A DNA stretch of 64,000 bases, taken from the NCBI GenBank assembly GCA_036435485.1, contig CM071601.1, positions 186,532,939 through 186,596,938 on the forward strand, read 5' to 3'. Position 1 is the stretch's first letter. Each line of letters begins with the position of its first letter. A program made the position numbers and the translations under genes. Origin of the DNA: Saposhnikovia divaricata. Its lineage: Eukaryota; Streptophyta; Magnoliopsida; Apiales; Apiaceae. Of the stretch, positions 58,157 to 64,000 are shown in pieces. The notes under the pieces were generated by a model. The model saw only the letters and a list, made by a program, of their open reading frames with translations. It searched no databases and was not told where the DNA came from.

Positions 58157-60146
58157 CTTATCCAACTTATAAACCATCTTATTAATAATTTAAAACATTA
58201 AACCTTTTCAGTCCTTTATACTCACTGGCAAAAGACCAGCCCAGTATAAGGAAATTTAAAAAAAAAAACATCTTTAATTACTTACGCCATTTTAATGAGC
58301 GACAATACTTAAGAAAGAATAATACTGGCAATAAAACTGTATTTCTACTTTTCACATGATATATGAATAAAATATATCCTTATCAATAATTTGAAGGAGA
58401 GAATACTAGCAATACGGATTTGAAGGGAATAATTATATTCAATAAAAACATATGTATCTCGCTTGAACGATAAGCGAGGGTTAGTACACTTGCCTCGTTT
58501 CCAGTGCGTCGATTCACCACTTACTGTACTTTGTTCTTTACTCGATCACTCGTTCATTTTCCTTCAACCGTCTCGTCAACTTGATCGCTGGGTCCATAAC
58601 GAATCCCTAACTATACTCGGAATAATAGTAAAGTACTATTTAGTACATAAACAACCATTTAATAATCAATTACTTATAACTCGCAAACAATACATACATC
58701 AATATATATATATCCACACTTCATTAATCATCACATATGCACTTAAACACTTATACACATATATGCCTTTAAATCTTTAAATCAAAAAATTTAAAAATCT
58801 TTAAAACGCAGGGGATTTTTAGAAAATTTCGGCATGTAGTATTCGTTTATCGGACTATGGGCTCAGCCCCTCCATGCCAAACAAAACAATTTATAACCCT
58901 GTTTTTGATAAAATAAAAGCCGCCTCAATTGCAGCAACATAAAGGTAAACAAATAATGAAAAGTACCCGCCCAGACATGCGGCAACTAATCACATAAAGA
59001 AATTTACCCGCCCAGACATGCGGCACCTCAACACTTAAGAAAAGTAAACTACGTTTATCCACATTTAAGCCAACACCACGTAGTTGGCACTTATACTTTC
59101 AACATATACTATAACTTGATTCATACCATTTAGCACATAGCCAATTAGCCATTCATATACTTACACCTCCTATAACAATAACAATTTAACTTTCTACCCA
59201 AAACCATTATTGATAATCATTTGACCAATTGTAAACAAATACCAAGTAATTGACTCGACTTATAGCACTTAGCACGTAAACATTTATCGATGGCCATAAA
59301 CAACTAGCAATTAGTACTTAACATTTAAACCGAAATGTACTGCTTAAGAGATTATATATTCCTTTACCAAAACCACTTGACCACATATAATTCACCACCA
59401 AAAATGTGACAGATAAGCACTTAACAAATACAATTACTTGATCCATAACACTTAGCATATAGCCAATTACGACTAGCTAACTCACATAACTTATATATAT
59501 AATACAACAACAATCATCAACTAACCACCATACAACTCCCGACTGAACCATCATTAAATAATCGGAAGCTTCGACATCCGAAATTAATATTTCAAACTAA
59601 TATGTTAACACTAATTACCATCACAATTAACGTAATTTACCCACTAATATAAACTAAAACAAATTATCCAATTCGACACATCCAAAATCCCCAAATTCCA
59701 CTTTTGAAATTATAATTCTAGTAATTAAACAACAATGATTACCAGCAACTAACACTTAACAATTATCTCTAATTTACGACAATAAGATATTCACCTCGCA
59801 CTTTAAAACAAATTAAACCACAACAATATTCTCGAAATTTAATATAGATTAATTACGAGAATTAACATAATAACTAGCAATTTAAGTTAATTAAATTACC
59901 ACAATAATCTCACAATTTAAATCTAATTAATTACCACTATGATTTCGCAATTCACCTCTAAATTAATTACATCACTTAAACCATATATCGACATTTATAC
60001 TAATTAAATAACAAAGATTAAACAATACTCACAATTTACACAACTAAATTTAACACGAAAATTAAATAATTAACACGCGAAATTATACCATTTTCGTTTT
60101 GGTCCGAAACGACTCGCACAAAATTCCATCTCCTGCAATCTCTCTA

Positions 60147-60149
<3 letters not shown>

Positions 60150-60203
<54 letters not shown>

Positions 60204-60225
60204 ACATCACCACCACCACCACCGG
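60150..60225. repeat. (CT)n(CA)n(CAC)n simple-repeat block
   Basis: CT run, then CA run, then CAC/ACC run, followed by a GC-rich patch (60230-60370) unlike the surrounding AT-rich LTR. Confidence 0.9.
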
Positions 60226-61209
60226 ACTGCTGCTATTTCTATCACCACCTGGCCGCAGCTGCACTCCACGCGACCACCAGAGAACACGCGGCCGCCCACG
60301 CGCCACCGCGCCGCCTGCCCTCTCCCCTTGCAGCACCGTTCGATCCCAGCCCCTTCCTTCCCCCTCGATTTACCTGCTCAAATCGCGAGTCCCTGTAAAC
60401 ACAGCCTCTTGCCTGATTGTTCATCCCCCACACACACATATACACACACAAATTTGTATGTAATTCGGCTAATTGTTTTCCCCCAATTCCAATTTCCAAA
60501 TCCCTAATTTCCTTTCCCCTTAATATTTTCTCTCTCCCCGTATCTCTATTTCTCTCGGTTGTGTTTGTTTTTGGTCTAAATGGGCTGGGCCCAATTACCT
60601 TATATGCTGACTACTACATAACATTTCGAGCCCAAATAAAATTCTACTTATCGCTTTAATACTAATACTCGACTTAAAAAAATACAATTAAATAAAACTT
60701 CCGGCAAATTACACTTTTCATTTTTAAAATAAAGAATATAAAATTACAAGCACGTACATATTTTCGAAATATTTTTCGGATCAAAAATGAATTAAATACG
60801 AATTTTCAAAGTTTTAATCCTTTAAATACAATAAAACTCTTAAAATCATTTTAAAATACTCAACCACCCAAATTAATCCACCTTAAAATTTTAAAAACTC
60901 AATAAATATATAAAGATATTTTTACAAAAGATTTCATGATTTTTAAGCCCTCCGATAATTAAATAAATATTTTTGAAGATCAATAATACTAGATTTAAAT
61001 ACTTTTAAATCACTAAAAATACCAATAAAATACTGGAGCACACATTGGCACACATAACTCAATATACTCATATAAACTCGACACTAAATATCGTTGAACT
61101 CCACAACGATATTCTCAAATCCAATTCCATACTTTAAATACTAATTAACATAATTAAAACAATAAAAATAATAATAATAATAAATCCTACAATAATCCGG
61201 GATCTTACA

Positions 61210-62351
61210 TTCTACCCACCTTAAAAGGATTCCGTCCTCGGAATCAGGTAAAGAAGGGTTACTGGGGTTTACTCTACCAACTCGGGTTGCATCTGCAGCT
61301 CTACTAATCTGTACTCTGGATACTTATTTACTCTACTGGGATCTCTACTGATCTCTCTATATAGAACGACTCTAATCGTAGTACTATACGTCACGCGTTA
61401 CTAGTATTCTAAACTCGATTGACATACGTTCAAGACTACTCGAGATCTTATGATTCATGATATTTGAAAAGAACGATTTCACATCGTAGCAAAGGTTTCT
61501 ACAATTGTGGAATCAATGAGTTTTCAAACAAATATTCTTTGAAATGAGAGATTACTGAGTGATCAACATGATCAAATGAACCTTGTTGCGTGCCTTATTC
61601 AAGACATGACTAAAGGTAATTAACCTTCTTGTACTTCACAACACACAAGTGATGGCGTCCCATCAGACTGCTATCACACAGACAAACAGTCCTTGTGTCC
61701 CCTATAAATAGGGTTGTTCACCTCAGTTGGAGTAAAGAAACACAAAAAGATTCGAACATCGAATTAACAATCAATTGATGAGAAATTCTCAGACATACCC
61801 CTAGATTACAACTAAACGGATTCCATGGGTACTACTTCAGAAGAAAAGGATAATCAGGAAAGAAATGATTTGCAGAATACTAAGAAATAATGATTTATCA
61901 ATAATAGAATCATTCACTGATGAAGAAAATTAGATACTCAAATATCACTTGACAGGGTTTTAGAAATAAAGGAAATAGGCATCAAAACAACCTCTGTCAT
62001 AACTGGAATCCCAAATTCGGGGGAAAGACAATTGTCAAAATAACTCAACAAAGGAATATTTATCAAGAAGAAAGGTATTGCCAGGGTCTCCACGTACATC
62101 TTCTTTGTCGACTCCTTCGCTGACTCGCCATTCGATCTAGACTCTGATGGTTCCACTACCTACAGGTTCAAGGGTTTCTACCCAACTCCGCTCAACTATC
62201 TGCCACCACTCACATCTTAACTCACTAACTGGTACTATATCCAATAGTCCAACACGAGTCCTATATGAACTCTGACGTTCCTTACTTAACTATACATACT
62301 CCTACACACTCTCGTTTCTAGTTTACTATAACCTACGCTCTGATACCAACC
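61210..62351 (-). other. short internal region of the long-LTR element
   Basis: Only 1142 bp. On the - strand a 72-aa frame starts MEPSESRSNGES at 62156, about 180 bp after the primer site, where gag would begin, but nothing else is Gag-like. It carries the primer site and the purine tract, which are the cis-elements needed for reverse transcription. Confidence 0.65.
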
Positions 62352-64000
62352 TGTAACGCCCCCAAATCCGGGGTCAGTAGATTTGGGCGTCACGCTAACA
62401 AACTCAACAATTCTAACAAAAATTGGCCATGATGTATTCGTAAATACAACATAAACCTGCTAAATACTAAACTGAAAATCTGAAAATCAAAATAAAACTG
62501 AAATAAAAATTAAAACTCAATCAAAAGCTCTTTGACCCCCAACTCCCAACTCAGGATCTTAGGTTACAGTTCTAGAAACAAGAAAAAAACCCAAAACCAA
62601 CTTAAATACAACTTTAATTACAAAACTTAATACAGACCTAAATCACTGATATAACTTCGAATAGAAGTATACCAGGCCAACTAATCAAATACATAATATC
62701 ACTACTAAAATATATTTACATACAACAAATCAATTACAAATCTAACTACCGTGATCCACGTCAGCTTCACAACTGCATCCCGCTTCTTCTCTCCACTTTC
62801 TGAACTGTGCAGGCTAAGTCTCACCAACTAGTTTACTGAAAAGTTAGATTTTAAAAACAACAAGTGTGAGCCAAAGAACGCTCAGCAAGTTATATATATA
62901 TAAAACTGAACTGGATTAAACAAGAATGCAATAGTTGCAATTCGAGAAATAGGAACGATAAACATGAGCGAAGAAATACTCACCAATTTATAACCAATAC
63001 TATAATTGAAATCTGGATTCTTAACTTTAACAAGAGATTAATATCATTTAAAACCTTTATAACTCAAAATCAAGATTAATAACTGAGAAGGGTCGTAATA
63101 CTAGATTCAATACTTTTAATACTTGCAAAAATACTTTATCTAAAACTTTAACGAAATCTCCAAGAAATTCTCAGTTACTCAAATCTCATTCATGTCGCTA
63201 AGCATTTGCATACCTAGCTGCCTAACCGGCCTGACAATCATGAGTTTGAATTACTAAGAAGATCTCAAATCATTCTCGGTTCTCACTATCACTGCGCAAC
63301 ACATGCCACAGTGACCGTAATAACCGTGAATTATTTTTCACCATTCAAAATACTAACATAACACTCTTTTATTTTCTACTAACCATCTCTGCCCCAGATA
63401 AAACTTTGAGAGAAAGAATATCAAGAATTTTTCCAATCATTCTTACTCCACTTTCACGTACAATGTTACTTGCGAAGGGAATAACTGAAAAACTTCTATC
63501 TATCCTTAATCTCATTATTTTACTGAGGTTTCAACTTTTAATCATATAGACAACAATTAACTCAGAAATACACAATTTCTAAACCGATAATCATTTATAG
63601 TAAAACAGGTATATCTTATCAAAACATTCATGTCCAATAAACCGTAAAACAGATATATCTTGCCAAAACATTCCTCTCATTAAAACTATTCCACAAATAA
63701 AACATACTTTCCGTGAAACTTTTTGAAACATTTAATTTGGTTTTATTATTCTTCAGATTACGGACAATACGGGTGATCAGCCACGTAAAGTCCCCATTCC
63801 TTTAAAACTGGGTTCCCATTGAGGCAACACATTGGCCTTTAATGCTGGACTAGGACCACCCTAGCCTCTTACGCTAAATAAAAGTGCTGGACTAGGACCA
63901 CCCTAGCCTCTTACGCTAAATAAAAGTGCTGGACTAGGACCACCCTAGCCTCTTACGCTTATCCAACTTATAAACCATCTTATTAATAATTTAAAACATT
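62352..64000 (-). repeat. 5' LTR of the long-LTR element, partial
   Basis: It repeats 56551-58199 base for base as far as I could compare. It continues past the window edge. Confidence 0.92.

Larger units (their letters stand above)
56551..61209 (-). repeat. 3' LTR (complete, 4659 bp) of the long-LTR element
   Basis: Bounded by TGTAACGCCC at 56551 and ATCTTACA at 61209 on the + strand. It contains a 42-bp tandem triplet (58042-58156), a 36-40-bp duplication near 57797-57870, a duplicated ACCCGCCCAGACATGCGGCA phrase (58966 and 59007), and a CT/CA/CAC simple-repeat block (60150-60225). No gene is supported in it. Confidence 0.85.
56551..64000 (-). mobile_element. young gypsy-type element with very long LTRs and a short body, cut by window edge
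   Basis: The left LTR is 56551-61209 (4659 bp). The internal part is 61210-62351 (1142 bp), and the right LTR starts at 62352 and runs off the window. On the - strand the LTR starts TGTAAGATCCCGG and ends GGGGGCGTTACA. The primer site TGGTATCAGAGC (62348-62337) fits tRNA-iMet and the purine tract AAGGTGGGTAGAA is at 61222-61210. The first 1649 bp of the two LTR ends align without gaps at a constant offset of 5801, and no mismatch was seen by eye. The tract and TGTAA start resemble Del/Tekay-type chromoviruses. The body has no pol frame, so the element depends on helpers. Confidence 0.88.

Noticed and set aside
60099..60398. 99-aa Ser/Leu/Thr/His frame
   Set aside because: It comes from CT/CA/CAC simple repeats inside an LTR.

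Overview
This is plant nuclear DNA, most likely from a eudicot (possibly an asterid; the species cannot be named from this window). The evidence is spliced GT-AG genes, a cyclic-nucleotide-gated channel of plant group I, a 16-cysteine thaumatin-like protein, and a dense mix of plant transposons: Ty3/gypsy Tat and Athila types with tRNA-Asp primer sites, Mutator, Helitron, Tourist and Stowaway elements. Two host genes look intact: a thaumatin-like gene (35151-36032, + strand) and a CNGC1-like channel gene (36843-44448, - strand, seven coding exons, 709 aa predicted). Two broken gene relics were found: a phosphatidylinositol-phosphate kinase pseudogene (about 52655-53300) and a short thaumatin-gene fragment (about 7659-7717).

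Layout. 1-7495: 3' part of an Athila-like LTR retrotransposon on the + strand (LTR 4671-5943) abutting an inverted 5' end of a related copy (LTR 6259-7495). 7496-8100: thaumatin fragment and long AT microsatellites. 8095-13074: two tandem non-autonomous Helitrons built of repeated modules of roughly 1 kb, one hosting a Mutator-type MITE. 13081-15190: AT-rich DNA with an inverted-repeat element. 15200-19661: a complete Mutator-like element with 173-bp TIRs, a 9-bp target duplication, a spliced transposase gene and a convergent second gene for a GRF zinc-finger/membrane protein. 19671-22078: AT-rich DNA with two MITEs. 22079-34386: a complete 12.3-kb Tat-lineage retrotransposon on the - strand with an ACTAC target duplication, LTRs differing at one base in 450, one open gag-pol frame, and a spliced antisense gene (851 aa predicted) plus a small antisense ORF. 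34392-46500: the two host genes. 46500-52600: AT-rich DNA holding a small Mutator-type element (48633-49415) and a Helitron (50107-51900). 52655-54918: kinase pseudogene and Helitron debris. 54919-56550: LTR and 3' region of a second Tat-like element with a minisatellite. 56551-64000: a young gypsy-type element with very long LTRs (4659 bp) and only 1.1 kb of internal DNA, running off the right edge.

How the parts work together. In the Mutator-like element the transposase and its convergent partner are each read inward from one TIR, as mudrA and mudrB are in maize MuDR. In the Tat element gag-pol is read from the right-hand LTR, while the antisense gene has its own apparent TATA box and leader intron beside the left LTR. 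The most interesting candidates are the two-gene Mutator element, the Tat antisense gene, the tandem Helitrons, and the long-LTR/short-body element.
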